Below, piece by piece: positions 36,019-45,167 of a DNA stretch of 64,000 nucleotides. The DNA is from Muribaculaceae bacterium (GTDB taxonomy: Bacteria > Bacteroidota > Bacteroidia > Bacteroidales > Muribaculaceae). The stretch lies in the NCBI GenBank assembly GCA_017651515.1, contig JAGCCU010000015.1, forward strand, positions 1 through 64,000, written 5' to 3'. Positions within the stretch are counted from its first letter, which is position 1. The number at the start of each line of letters is the position of its first letter. The notes under the pieces are model-generated. The model searched no databases, had not been told where the DNA came from, and saw only the letters and a program-made list of their open reading frames with translations. A program made the position numbers and the translations under genes.

Positions 36019-36924
36019 ATGAACACAGTTGTGGTAATAACTGGTCCTACGGGAGTAGGAAAGACCGAAGCCGCCATTAAGGTGGCCGAGATTCTCGGAT
36101 GCGACATCATCAATGCCGACTCCAGGCAGGTGTACCGAGACATCCCCATCGGTACTGCTGCCCCCACCGCCGAGCAACGCCAACGCGTCACCCACCATTT
36201 GGTGGCTTGCAAGGCGCTTGACGAACAATACAACGCCTGGCAGTTTGAGAACGATGTAATGTCGTTGCTACCTCAATTGTGGACAAAAACTGACCATGTG
36301 GTAATGTGCGGTGGCTCAATGATGTATGTCGATGCTGTGTGTAACGGAATAGATCCTTTACCAGACATTGACGAGAACGTGCGACAAGCAGTTATTGACC
36401 AATATGAGCAACAAGGGCTGGAACCTCTGCTGGCAGAACTTCAGCAATGCGACCCGACCTACTTCGCGCAGGTTGACAGGCAAAATCCGCGACGCGTGCT
36501 GCATGCCGTAGAGATTTTCCGACAGTCGGGTGTACCCTACTCTACTCTGCGCACTGGCACACGTAGGGAACGGCCATTTAACATCGTCAAGGTCGCACTA
36601 AACATACCACGCCCGGAGTTATTCAACCGCATCAACAAGCGTGTTGATGCCATGATGGAGCAAGGATTGCTCGACGAAGCCCGCCGCGTTTATCCTCTGA
36701 GGCACCTCAACTCGCTCAACACAGTGGGCTACAAGGAACTCTTCGCCCACTTCGACGGTCGCATGACCCTCGAAGTTGCTCAAGAACGTATTAAGAAGAA
36801 TACACGGGTATATGCCAAGAAACAGCTCACATGGCTTGCCCGTGACACACAGCTTAGCTGGTGTGCCCCGTCGGAGACATGGCAAGTGATTGAAGACAAA
36901 TTAAATAACATAACAGACAAATGA
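36019..36924 (+). CDS. miaA: tRNA dimethylallyltransferase MiaA
   Basis: It transfers a dimethylallyl group to A37 of tRNAs reading UNN codons; the MiaB enzyme encoded at 45 kb then methylthiolates the product. The P-loop TGPTGVGKTE is at residues 8-17, and NADSRQVYRDIPIGTA at about 34-49 holds the substrate-binding DSRQ. VGYKELFAH and the late TRVYAKKQLTWL complete the signature. The start is ATG 36019; a TTG six bases upstream is less likely. The length is 301 residues. It overlaps the GHL10 gene by 4 bp (ATGA). Confidence 0.96.
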   Translation: MNTVVVITGPTGVGKTEAAIKVAEILGCDIINADSRQVYRDIPIGTAAPTAEQRQRVTHHLVACKALDEQYNAWQFENDVMSLLPQLWTKTDHVVMCGGSMMYVDAVCNGIDPLPDIDENVRQAVIDQYEQQGLEPLLAELQQCDPTYFAQVDRQNPRRVLHAVEIFRQSGVPYSTLRTGTRRERPFNIVKVALNIPRPELFNRINKRVDAMMEQGLLDEARRVYPLRHLNSLNTVGYKELFAHFDGRMTLEVAQERIKKNTRVYAKKQLTWLARDTQLSWCAPSETWQVIEDKLNNITDK

Positions 36925-39900
36925 ACAGACTATTTCTATCCATCTTGACCCTGGTGATGCTGTTTGCAGTACCGCAGGGAAAAGCACAAGAACACCAAAA
37001 GCGCGAGATGCGCACAGTGTGGGTTGCCACAGTATCTAACATTGACTGGCCACAAACCAAAGGCTCTACGCCTTCGGTAATAGCAGCTCAGAAGAAACAG
37101 CTCACCGACTTGCTCGATGGCTTCGTGAAGGCAAACATGAACGGCATCTGCCTGCAGGTACGTCCTATGGCCGATGCTTTCTACCCATCAAGCTACGAAC
37201 CTTGGTCAAGCTACCTGACAGGTACGCGCGGCAAAGATCCTGGATGGGACCCAATGGCATTCGCCGTTGAAGAGTGCCACAAGCGCGGACTAGAATTCCA
37301 CGCATGGGTTAACCCCTATCGTTTCAGTAACAGCAGCGGTAACGACTGCAACACTGCAATCGACCAGGAATTAAAGGCTTCAGGCATACTCATGCAGGTG
37401 GACAACCAAATAGTGTTCAATCCAGCATTGCAGGCTTCACGCGACCGTCTGCTTAACGTCTGCCGAGAGATGATTGAAAACTACGACATCGATGGCATTA
37501 TCTTCGACGACTATTTCTATCCTGGCAATGGTACACCCACCAACAGCAGCGCACCCGACTATGCCCTCTGGCAGCAGACAGGCAACGGAATGAGCATCGC
37601 CAACTGGCGCCGTGCCAACGTCAATGAGATGGTGCGTCAGATGTACGAAATGGTGCAGGAAGTGCGGCCAGGCGTCAAGTTCGGCATAGGGCCAGCCGGT
37701 GTCGCAGGTACAGCTTCAACCAGTGCCAGCCAGCACGGCGTGAATCCTTGCCCAACTGGCAGTGACTGGCAGTACAACCAAATCTACAGCGACCCCCTGG
37801 CATGGCTTGAAGACGGTACCATCGACTACATCTCACCGCAGCTTTACTGGAAATGTAACCACAGTACCAATCCATTCGGACCGCTCACGCAGTGGTGGAG
37901 CTACGTGGCAAATCACTTTGGACGCCACCACTATGCCAGCCACAACATCTACTTTATGAAGGACACCAACACACAGGCAGACTGGGACGAAATCATTCAG
38001 CAGATACGCTATAGCCGCCAGTACAACCTCGACAACGCTCCCGGTGTCAACTTCTATTCAGCTAAATACATCGACGGCCCAACGTGCTATGGACTTGCAG
38101 ACTATCTCGCACAACAAATTTTCATCAAGCCAGCAATTCCACCAGCAATGACTTGGAAACCACGCACCTACTACAACGCTCCCGCCGACGCCACCATGAA
38201 CGGTACAGACATCTCGTGGACTGGTGTCAACGAGCGCGCACAAATCAAGTATGCCATCTATGCCGTTCCCAACAACACCGCCATCGAAGACATCCAGAGC
38301 AACATTTACGGCGGAATAAAGAGCGACTATCTCATTGGACTAACATACGACACCACCTTCACCGTCCCGACAGAATACCGCGACGGATATTGGTATGCCG
38401 TCACTGTCATCGATGGATGGAACAATGAGAACACTCCTGCCTATATCAATGCACCGTCAGGAGATGCCGACGAGGTCACACTGATTTCTCCGCTGGGCAC
38501 CACCCTCTCGCACTGGCAGGCAACATTCAGCTGGACAGCTGCACCCAATGCCACCTACACGCTGCAAATAGCCTCAGACGCCAACTTCTCGAACATTCTC
38601 ATCAACCGTTCCAAGATTTCGGCAACGTCAGTCGTAATAACGCTCTCCGCTCTACAATCCTCAACTACTTATTACTGGCGTGTCATAACATCGCAGAACG
38701 GGCATTTCGATAAACCGTCGCAGCCCTCAACTTTCATCACAGCGCAACGGCCGTATGCTCCGTCAGCCACTCTGCTCTCTCCCGAAAACGGTGCCGAACT
38801 TGAAGACGACTTCACATTGGAATACTCCGTTGACGCCACGGTAACCGGCAGTACCGTACAGGTGGCTACTGACCAGAACTTCGAGACAATAAAGTTGGAA
38901 TCCAGCGATGCCGTGACTAGCAACGGCCACCTTGCCCTCAACGTCCAAGGCAGCAAGCTAGGCAAGGGCACATTCTACTGGCGCGTAATCACCACTGCAG
39001 CCGATTGTGACCCAGGCACCTCTGAAGCGCGCTCGTTCATCATAACCAACATATCCACTGGAGCATTCGAGCCAGGCTATGTCATCAAGCGCGACATCGA
39101 TACCTACGAAACCATCGACGGATACAAGCTCACTAACCGATGGGTCCGCTCAATTAAGGACGAATACGACAACATCGAGTTTGACGGCAGCGGCCTGATG
39201 AACCGTGGGTTCACAGTCAAGGACAATCATCTGTTAGTTATCGGACGTTCCGAAGGTTCCAGCGAAGCCGACGTGTACATAGACCACTACGATGTCACCA
39301 CTGGTGAGCACATCAAGAGAGTCAGCGTCAGCGACGAGGTTCAGGCCCTGTACTATCCAGGCAATGACATCTTCCTCGACGACGCCGGCAACGTCCTGGT
39401 TTCCAACCTAATTCTAAATATCTCCAGTCAACCGATAAAAATCTACCAGGTCGATCCCGATACCGGCGAAGCCATCCTCCGCGCAAGCGTCACGGCAAAC
39501 GACACCAGTACCACACGCATTGACCACTGCAACGTATGGGGCGATGTCACCGGTAGCAGGTTCTATGTCTTTGCGGCACTGTCTAGCGGCACTCAGATCA
39601 TTCGATGGACCATCGAGAACGGCTCAGTCACACAGACCAAGACCACTACGGTTGCTGGACGATACCCAACTTCGGCAGCCAACTTCGGCCTTGCACCACG
39701 CATCTACCCCATCAGCGAGAACCTAGCTTACGTGTCGGGTGGAAGCACTCACTACACACTCTACAACATCAACAACGGGCGCATCGAGGACAGCTTCCTA
39801 TATAACACCGATATCGAGCCCGACGGAACCGAGACCAACGGCGGTACGATGTTTGAGTTCATGGATAAGAACTATCTATTCTATCCTTGTAGCGACTTCA

Positions 39901-40304
39901 GGGCAAGCGTAGGTTTCAAGTATGCTTTGGCTTCTAATTCCGACGATACCGATTTCGCCGGCTTCGAGATGATGTGGCAGTTCCCGGCTCAGGGTATTGG
40001 CAACGTCAACAGCCAGACATGGGATGCCACCTGCCTCGCCACTGACGGCGACAATGACAACGAGAAAAACCTCTACATCTACGTCCCAGGCAACGGTATG
40101 GCGGCATACACCCTGACAGCGCCCAGTCGCTTCGACATCAATCAAGACGGCTCGATAGATGTTACCGACGTTAACATTCTCATCAATGTCATCTTGAAGG
40201 CAGAAAACAATTACGACTATATCGTCTGCTCCGATCTGGACGGCAGCGGATTTGCCGATGTCGTCGATGTCAACATGCTCATCAACGCCATCTTGGGTCG
40301 ATAA
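36921..40304 (+). CDS. Exported GHL10-family glycosidase with dockerin-type C-terminus
   Basis: An 1127-residue secreted protein. A signal peptide ends near residue 22 (…FAVPQGKAQ). A GHL10/DUF187 TIM-barrel domain spans about 28-335 (MRTVWVATVSNIDWP, IIFDDYFYPG, INPYRF-like WVNPYRFS). Two or more fibronectin-like domains lie at about 405-710. A 350-residue region with repeated short beta segments, probably a propeller, follows. The final ~58 residues hold two calcium-loop repeats, DINQDGSIDVTDVN and SDLDGSGFADVVDVN, each followed by a short helix, which is the dockerin type I layout. GHL10 relatives cleave glycans, some in peptidoglycan; the substrate is unknown. It is translationally coupled to miaA, though a functional relation is not apparent. 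Confidence 0.85.
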   Translation: MNRLFLSILTLVMLFAVPQGKAQEHQKREMRTVWVATVSNIDWPQTKGSTPSVIAAQKKQLTDLLDGFVKANMNGICLQVRPMADAFYPSSYEPWSSYLTGTRGKDPGWDPMAFAVEECHKRGLEFHAWVNPYRFSNSSGNDCNTAIDQELKASGILMQVDNQIVFNPALQASRDRLLNVCREMIENYDIDGIIFDDYFYPGNGTPTNSSAPDYALWQQTGNGMSIANWRRANVNEMVRQMYEMVQEVRPGVKFGIGPAGVAGTASTSASQHGVNPCPTGSDWQYNQIYSDPLAWLEDGTIDYISPQLYWKCNHSTNPFGPLTQWWSYVANHFGRHHYASHNIYFMKDTNTQADWDEIIQQIRYSRQYNLDNAPGVNFYSAKYIDGPTCYGLADYLAQQIFIKPAIPPAMTWKPRTYYNAPADATMNGTDISWTGVNERAQIKYAIYAVPNNTAIEDIQSNIYGGIKSDYLIGLTYDTTFTVPTEYRDGYWYAVTVIDGWNNENTPAYINAPSGDADEVTLISPLGTTLSHWQATFSWTAAPNATYTLQIASDANFSNILINRSKISATSVVITLSALQSSTTYYWRVITSQNGHFDKPSQPSTFITAQRPYAPSATLLSPENGAELEDDFTLEYSVDATVTGSTVQVATDQNFETIKLESSDAVTSNGHLALNVQGSKLGKGTFYWRVITTAADCDPGTSEARSFIITNISTGAFEPGYVIKRDIDTYETIDGYKLTNRWVRSIKDEYDNIEFDGSGLMNRGFTVKDNHLLVIGRSEGSSEADVYIDHYDVTTGEHIKRVSVSDEVQALYYPGNDIFLDDAGNVLVSNLILNISSQPIKIYQVDPDTGEAILRASVTANDTSTTRIDHCNVWGDVTGSRFYVFAALSSGTQIIRWTIENGSVTQTKTTTVAGRYPTSAANFGLAPRIYPISENLAYVSGGSTHYTLYNINNGRIEDSFLYNTDIEPDGTETNGGTMFEFMDKNYLFYPCSDFRASVGFKYALASNSDDTDFAGFEMMWQFPAQGIGNVNSQTWDATCLATDGDNDNEKNLYIYVPGNGMAAYTLTAPSRFDINQDGSIDVTDVNILINVILKAENNYDYIVCSDLDGSGFADVVDVNMLINAILGR

Positions 40305-40325
40305 ACATTGATGACAACAAAATCA

Positions 40326-40355
40326 AGGGGGTGAAGCCATTCAACTTCACCCCCT
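40326..40355. terminator. Terminator between the GHL10 gene and adk
   Basis: AGGGGGTGAAG (40326-40336) pairs perfectly with CTTCACCCCCT (40345-40355), followed by CAATATTTTTATG. The genes converge here, so it mainly serves the plus-strand gene. Confidence 0.88.
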
Positions 40356-40378
40356 CAATATTTTTATGAAATATCTGA

Positions 40379-40957
40379 TTACTTCACGGCATCCACAGCA
40401 CGGCAGATGTCTTCGAAGATTTCTTCAATCTTGCCTGTGCCCTTGATGGCCTGATACAGGCCCTTCTCCTTGTAGAACTCTTGCAGCGGAGATGTCTGGT
40501 TGCGATACACGTCAAGGCGACTCTTCACCGTCTCCATGTTGTCATCAGTACGACCTGTGAGTTTACCACGAAGCAGGATGCGTTCGATGAGTTCCTCCTC
40601 GGGCACTTCCAACCCTATCACCGTGCTGACGCAAGTGCCGCGCTCCTGAAGCATAGTCTCAAGAGCTTCCGCCTGAGCAATCGTGCGGGGAAAACCATCG
40701 AAAATCACGCCCTCCTGCGCAGCCTCACGATTGCTGTCGAGCACGTCGGCGAGGATGCCTATCATCAAGTCGTCAGGAATCAGCTGACCCTTGTCGATGT
40801 ACGCCTTCGCAGTGGCGCCAAGCTCTGTGCCGCGCTTGATGTTGTCGCGCAGAACGTCGCCCGTAGAAATGTGAAACAGATTATAAGTCTTAATCAGGTT
40901 GTCGCTCTGGGTTCCTTTACCCGAACCGGGAGCACCGAAAATCACGATGTTAAGCAT
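40379..40957 (-). CDS. adk: Adenylate kinase (short-lid form)
   Basis: It equilibrates ATP + AMP with 2 ADP in the cytosol. The P-loop GAPGSGKGTQ is at residues 8-17, and DGFPRT near 86-91 is the AMP-binding signature. LLRGKLTGRTDDN near 128-140 shows the short lid without a zinc-binding insert. The length is 192 residues. It is the second gene of the hpt-adk pair, 18 bp after hpt, linking purine salvage with nucleotide balance. Confidence 0.96.
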   Translation of the reverse strand: MLNIVIFGAPGSGKGTQSDNLIKTYNLFHISTGDVLRDNIKRGTELGATAKAYIDKGQLIPDDLMIGILADVLDSNREAAQEGVIFDGFPRTIAQAEALETMLQERGTCVSTVIGLEVPEEELIERILLRGKLTGRTDDNMETVKSRLDVYRNQTSPLQEFYKEKGLYQAIKGTGKIEEIFEDICRAVDAVK

Positions 40958-40975
40958 ATTCTGAATTTTTAGTTG

Positions 40976-41530
40976 TTAGTTCTGAGTTTCTTTTTCCTTA
41001 AGGACATAGATGTCTGGCAGGTTGCGGGCCATGCCGTCGATGTCAAGGCCGTAACCCAGAATAAAGCGGCTGGGAATAGAAAATCCCACATATTCCGGCT
41101 TCGTGCCTTGCTTCAACGAGTCGGGCTTGAAGAGCAGCGTCACCATCTTCACACATTTGGGCTTATAATCCGCCAGTTTCTTGCGCAACTGTACAGCAGT
41201 CACGCCCGTATCCACTATGTCCTCGATGATTATTACCTCGCGGTCCGACAAGTCATCCACGAGGCCCATGATCTGCGTCACGGCACCTGTGGAGGCAGTG
41301 CCTTCATACGACTTGAAGCGGATAAACGTAATCTCCGACTTTGGAATATTAATCGCTCGATACAGATCTGCTGCAAACACATATGCGCCGTTAAGGACGC
41401 ACAGGAAAATGGGGTTGTCGGTTTGGCAATCACGCTCGATTTCGACTGCTAGCCGCTGGATTTCTTTCTGAATTTCTTCACGTTTGATAAAAGGCTCAAA
41501 CGTCATGCCTTGATAAACTACATTTTCCAT
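40976..41530 (-). CDS. hpt: Hypoxanthine phosphoribosyltransferase
   Basis: It salvages hypoxanthine (and usually guanine) using PRPP. The PRPP-binding motif EVIIIEDIVDTG is at about residues 93-104, with FLCVLNGAYVFAADL near 43-57 and GFSIPSRFILGYGLD near 147-161. The length of 184 residues is typical. It is the first gene before adk and has its own promoter 63 bp upstream. Confidence 0.94.
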   Translation of the reverse strand: MENVVYQGMTFEPFIKREEIQKEIQRLAVEIERDCQTDNPIFLCVLNGAYVFAADLYRAINIPKSEITFIRFKSYEGTASTGAVTQIMGLVDDLSDREVIIIEDIVDTGVTAVQLRKKLADYKPKCVKMVTLLFKPDSLKQGTKPEYVGFSIPSRFILGYGLDIDGMARNLPDIYVLKEKETQN

Positions 41531-41592
41531 TGTGGATGAGATTTTATTTGTGGATAATGACTATTCTAGGCGATTTTTTGAAAATTTGGGTG

Positions 41593-41623
41593 CAAAATTA
41601 GTGCAAGTCGAGCGCAATACAAA
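41593..41623 (-). promoter_or_regulatory. hpt-adk promoter
   Basis: On the minus strand TTTG (41623-41620), 19 bp, TAATTTTG (41600-41593), a full consensus match. Confidence 0.75.
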
Positions 41624-41815
41624 ATAAAAATCGAAGTTTTTTATTTTTATTGCTGAGCGCAGCCTTATTCAGTGGATTTTTATGCAACATTAATATAGTT
41701 ATGCTACACCACCGAATTCAAAGCATATCTAGAAAATATAGTAATTCTAAAGCCACTGCAAAATGATGGATTTGAAATAAATAATCAAATTTGGGCATGG
41801 CTATAGAAGAAGTAA

Positions 41816-41823
41816 TAACTTTG
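41816..41823 (+). promoter_or_regulatory. Orphan promoter-like element in the hpt/nnr gap
   Basis: TAACTTTG stands about 190 bp before the next gene, beyond a second, better promoter at 41917. A GC-richer stretch with an imperfect hairpin (TAGTCGC/GCAACTA around 41850) follows it. It could drive a small RNA or simply be a decayed promoter. Nothing else is visible in the 41531-42010 gap. Confidence 0.3.
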
Positions 41824-41916
41824 ACCTGCGATCGTTATCGACGTAGTCGCTTTCGCAACTAAGTGGAGAAAGAACTTACTAACGCCCTGCAAAAAATAAA
41901 AAAACTTCGTTTTACA

Positions 41917-41948
41917 TTTGGTTCTGCTCTCACTTATTCGTAACTTTG
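41917..41948 (+). promoter_or_regulatory. Promoter of nnrD/E
   Basis: TTTG (41917-41920), 20 bp, TAACTTTG (41941-41948): an exact consensus, 62 bp before the ATG. Its CTTATTCGTAACTTTG core also occurs in the paired elements near 54.2 and 56.5 kb. Confidence 0.8.
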
Positions 41949-42010
41949 TAGTTTGAAATTTCTAGAAAGGGATTTCATCTCAATAACGCTTTATAGATTA
42001 GGCTAATATT

Positions 42011-43534
42011 ATGAAGATTTATACAACCGAAGGCATCAGACATATCTGCACTAAAGTGCTCGAACGTGATGACATAACCATGCTCGACCTTATGGAACGT
42101 GCAGCCGAAAGCATCACCTACGAACTCATGGCCAGATGGCGAATATCACAACGCTTTGTGATTTTTGCAGGACCAGGCGACAATGGCGGTGATGCTCTGG
42201 CGGTGGCTCGTCATCTGGTACAGCAAGGATACAGACCTGAAGTCTATCTGTTCAACATCAAGTCCTCACAGATGTCGGATTGCTGCGCTGCCAACCGCGA
42301 CCGACTGCTCGAACTCGAGGGCGGGTTGGAGTTTGAAGAAGTTACCGGCACGTTCGACCCACCTGAAATAGGTCCTGGTGACGTAGTCATCGACGGACTG
42401 TTCGGCACTGGCCTCACCCATCCTCTCAAAGGAGGATACACCTCGCTGGTGCAGTATATCAACAACAGCAAAGCCTTCATCGTCTCCATCGACATGCCCT
42501 CGGGCCTGTTTGGCGAATGGAATGTAGGAACCGACAGCCGCAACATTATCTGCGCCGACCTAACTCTCACCTATCAGTTTAACCGGCTCGCATTCTTCTT
42601 TGCCGAGAATGCCCGATACCTGGGAGAGATAAAGGTGCTAGACATGGATCTGAACCTTGAAGGCGTGGGCAACACACCTACCGACTTCTACCTCATCGAG
42701 CGCGACGACGTGAGACAAATGCTCAAAGTTTCAGACAAGTTCTGCAACAAATACGACAACGGCGCAGTGCTCCTCGTAGCAGGCAGCTACGGAATGATGG
42801 GTGCAGCCGTCCTCGCAGCCCGCGGAGCAATGCGTTCAGGCGCCGGCATCGTAACCGTCCATTCACCAATGTGCGGCTATGACATCCTGCAGACCTCGGT
42901 GCCCGAAGTGATTGTAGAGCCTGACATCGACCGCCTCATCACCAAGTCCATCCCCATGAACCACCAATACAGCGTGGTGGCCCTGGGACCAGGAATGGGC
43001 ACCAGTCCGGAAACGGTAGATGCTATCGACCAGTTTATCAAGACCTTCCGTCGTCCGTGCCTACTCGATGCAGATGCACTCAACTGTATTGCCAAGCGCC
43101 AGCAGCTCATACGTCTCATTCCACATGGCTCGGTGCTCACACCGCATGCCAGCGAGTTTGACCGCCTGTTCGGGCAGCACACTACCGAGGAAGAGCGCCT
43201 TAAGAAAGCCATTGTGGTATCTAAGCTCAATGAGATTACCATAGTGCTGAAGGGTCATTACACGATGACCGTGCGCCCCGACGGTAAGGTATATATCAAC
43301 AGCAGCGGCAACGCCGGCATGGCGACCGCCGGCAGCGGTGACGTCCTTACCGGTGTAATAGCTTCACTCATCGCCCAAGGCAATGCTCCCGACTGGAGCG
43401 TGGTGATGGGAGTCTATCTGCACGGAGTGGCCGGCGACATCGTGGCACACGAGCACGGACAATGGGGCGTCATGGCATCGGACATCGCCGACAACATTGG
43501 TCGCGCCATCAACACAGTAATGTCGGGCAAGTAA
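42011..43534 (+). CDS. nnrD/nnrE: Bifunctional NAD(P)H-hydrate epimerase / dehydratase
   Basis: It repairs damaged, hydrated NAD(P)H. The N-terminal epimerase domain (about residues 1-215) carries AGPGDNGGDALAVARHL near 51-67 and VIDGLFGTGL near 125-134. The C-terminal ATP/ADP-dependent dehydratase domain (about 225-507) has VAGSYGMMGAAVLAARGA, LGPGMG, LDADALN and the phosphate-binding NAGMATAGSGDVLTG. The length of 507 residues is usual for the fusion. It has its own promoter. Confidence 0.94.
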   Translation: MKIYTTEGIRHICTKVLERDDITMLDLMERAAESITYELMARWRISQRFVIFAGPGDNGGDALAVARHLVQQGYRPEVYLFNIKSSQMSDCCAANRDRLLELEGGLEFEEVTGTFDPPEIGPGDVVIDGLFGTGLTHPLKGGYTSLVQYINNSKAFIVSIDMPSGLFGEWNVGTDSRNIICADLTLTYQFNRLAFFFAENARYLGEIKVLDMDLNLEGVGNTPTDFYLIERDDVRQMLKVSDKFCNKYDNGAVLLVAGSYGMMGAAVLAARGAMRSGAGIVTVHSPMCGYDILQTSVPEVIVEPDIDRLITKSIPMNHQYSVVALGPGMGTSPETVDAIDQFIKTFRRPCLLDADALNCIAKRQQLIRLIPHGSVLTPHASEFDRLFGQHTTEEERLKKAIVVSKLNEITIVLKGHYTMTVRPDGKVYINSSGNAGMATAGSGDVLTGVIASLIAQGNAPDWSVVMGVYLHGVAGDIVAHEHGQWGVMASDIADNIGRAINTVMSGK

Positions 43535-43703
43535 ATCACTTGTTCGACATTAATCATTTATTATCACTGATTAGCCCATCGCTGTTTCGACTTTCGGAAT
43601 AGCTGGCAGACCTATATAAGATTTCAACAGAAATAAAAAACTTTCCAATGTAGTAAAATGGATGGATAAAAATGTTGATTACGATAAACCCAATAATTAC
43701 TTC

Positions 43704-44111
43704 ATGAAACATATTGCCTTTATATTCCTGTTAACTGTCTTGTTTTTAATCTCTTGTAACAACAATGCCTCAAAGAGTATAATAACCGCAGAAATGGCCT
43801 ATGAAGGAGTCAGTAATTATTGCCATAGCGCGTATGACTGGAGCATAGCCGAAACCAATTCTTCCATAATGTATGTGGAGATGGGAGAAGATACTGATTC
43901 TGCCTATCAAGTAGTATTCCGCAGCTATACAGGTGCGCTGGTAAACTTTTATGTTGACAAAAAAAGTGGCAATACAAGAATAGTAGAATATGTTCCTACT
44001 CTTGATGTCAAAAACGAGGCAGGAACCATTAATATATTCGATTATTTAGAAGAGGGAAAACATACAGAAGTTGTACCACAGGATAGTTCAGAGCAAGCTC
44101 CTGCAAATTAA
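43704..44111 (+). CDS. Small hypothetical lipoprotein
   Basis: I start at the ATG at 43704, which gives a lipoprotein signal peptide (MKHIAFIFLLTVLFLISC) with lipobox L-I-S-C and the acylated cysteine at 18; the upstream ATG at 43662 would add a charged, non-signal extension. The mature part is about 117 residues, followed by no known domain. EMAYEGVSNYCHSAYDWSIA and a beta-rich C-terminal half suggest a small periplasmic-facing domain, and the tail is acidic. Function unknown. Confidence 0.7.
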   Translation: MKHIAFIFLLTVLFLISCNNNASKSIITAEMAYEGVSNYCHSAYDWSIAETNSSIMYVEMGEDTDSAYQVVFRSYTGALVNFYVDKKSGNTRIVEYVPTLDVKNEAGTINIFDYLEEGKHTEVVPQDSSEQAPAN

Positions 44112-44275
44112 GGATTGCTTCAAATTGTTCCGAATTGATAGTGTAAACTTTTTATTTACACATATAAAGCTTCACATTCAATCGATATTAGTCATAAAAT
44201 CTGCGTTATAGAAACAAGAATATTGTTAAAATTTGTCATTTTTGAAAGTATTATATTTCAAATTTTAAGAATCGG

Positions 44276-44320
44276 AATGGCCGCCCAACTCCTACCAATA
44301 GGGAGTTGACGGCCATTTTT
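44276..44320 (+). terminator. Intrinsic terminator in the 44112-44505 gap
   Basis: AATGGCCG (44276-44283) pairs with CGGCCATT (44310-44317), and CAACTCC (44286-44292) with GGAGTTG (44302-44308) inside. TTTTT follows at 44316-44320. It is 165 bp beyond the lipoprotein gene. The bases between show no other gene. Confidence 0.8.
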
Positions 44321-44368
44321 GTTGCTGAATGTGAGCACATTGCTAAATGTTTACAAGTGTTTTCATAG

Positions 44369-44400
44369 CTTGGTGGCATAGCCAGAAAGCAGTAATTTTG
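44369..44400 (+). promoter_or_regulatory. Promoter of the NlpC/P60 gene
   Basis: CTTG (44369-44372), 20 bp, TAATTTTG (44393-44400). The ATG lies 105 bp downstream, leaving a leader of nearly 100 nt. Confidence 0.65.
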
Positions 44401-44505
44401 CAGTGCAAAACAGCGATAACAGGCTCTTATCACTATCATTCCTGCATAAATGGTCGCTTGTTATAAGCCACCGCAGCACCGCCTTATCGCATAAAATTTT
44501 TATTT

Positions 44506-45093
44506 ATGATTTTTAGTAAGAACATTATTTCTATTTTATCGACAGTTGCAATTAGTATTGTAGTTTTATCTTCATCTCTTCAGGCCAACGGCCAGGAACT
44601 TAATGCTCGCAAGCACGGCAGCATCCGCGAGCAGATTGAGCAATCAGCTATTCATCAGAAACAACAAAGTCAGGTTCAAGAGATTCTTGACTACGCATAT
44701 AAATTCAAAGGTGTTCCTTATCGTCATGGAGCAGCATCGCCACGTGCATTTGACTGCTCAGGCTTCACCAGTTATGTATTCAAGCGCTTCGGCATCAACC
44801 TTGACCGCCGTTCAAGCGCTCAGATATTCGACGGCCGCCGCGTGTCGCGTTCAGAACTTCAGCCCGGTGACCTCGTGTTCTTCAACGGCCGCTCAGTAAA
44901 CAAGCGCATCGGTCACGTAGGTATTGTAACCGAAGTTGATGAAAACAACAAAGGCGGTTTCAAGTTCATCCACGCAGCCGTACACACAGGCATCACCGTG
45001 AGCCACTCCAGCGAGTCGTACTACAGCAAGCGCTACATGGGAGCCTGCCGCGTAGTCAACAACAAGACTGCTGAAGCTCCAGAGAAAGACTAA
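44506..45093 (+). CDS. NlpC/P60-family peptidoglycan hydrolase
   Basis: A 195-residue exported cysteine peptidase that cuts peptide cross-bridges or stems in peptidoglycan. The signal peptide covers about residues 1-30. The catalytic Cys is in FDCSGF, the His in RIGHVGIV, and a third polar residue is in FIHAAVHTG. PGDLVFFNG is the usual link between them. There is no extra binding domain. The gene stands alone between a promoter and a perfect terminator. Confidence 0.94.
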   Translation: MIFSKNIISILSTVAISIVVLSSSLQANGQELNARKHGSIREQIEQSAIHQKQQSQVQEILDYAYKFKGVPYRHGAASPRAFDCSGFTSYVFKRFGINLDRRSSAQIFDGRRVSRSELQPGDLVFFNGRSVNKRIGHVGIVTEVDENNKGGFKFIHAAVHTGITVSHSSESYYSKRYMGACRVVNNKTAEAPEKD

Positions 45094-45113
45094 TAAGGGA
45101 ATACATATATATT

Positions 45114-45147
45114 AAAGGCGAGACAGAAGTGATTCTGTCTCGCCTTT
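45114..45147. terminator. Terminator between the NlpC gene and miaB
   Basis: AAAGGCGAGACAGAA (45114-45128) pairs perfectly with TTCTGTCTCGCCTTT (45133-45147) around GTGA. T and A tracts on each side suit both convergent genes. Confidence 0.92.
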
Positions 45148-45167
45148 TGTTTATCATATTACTGATA

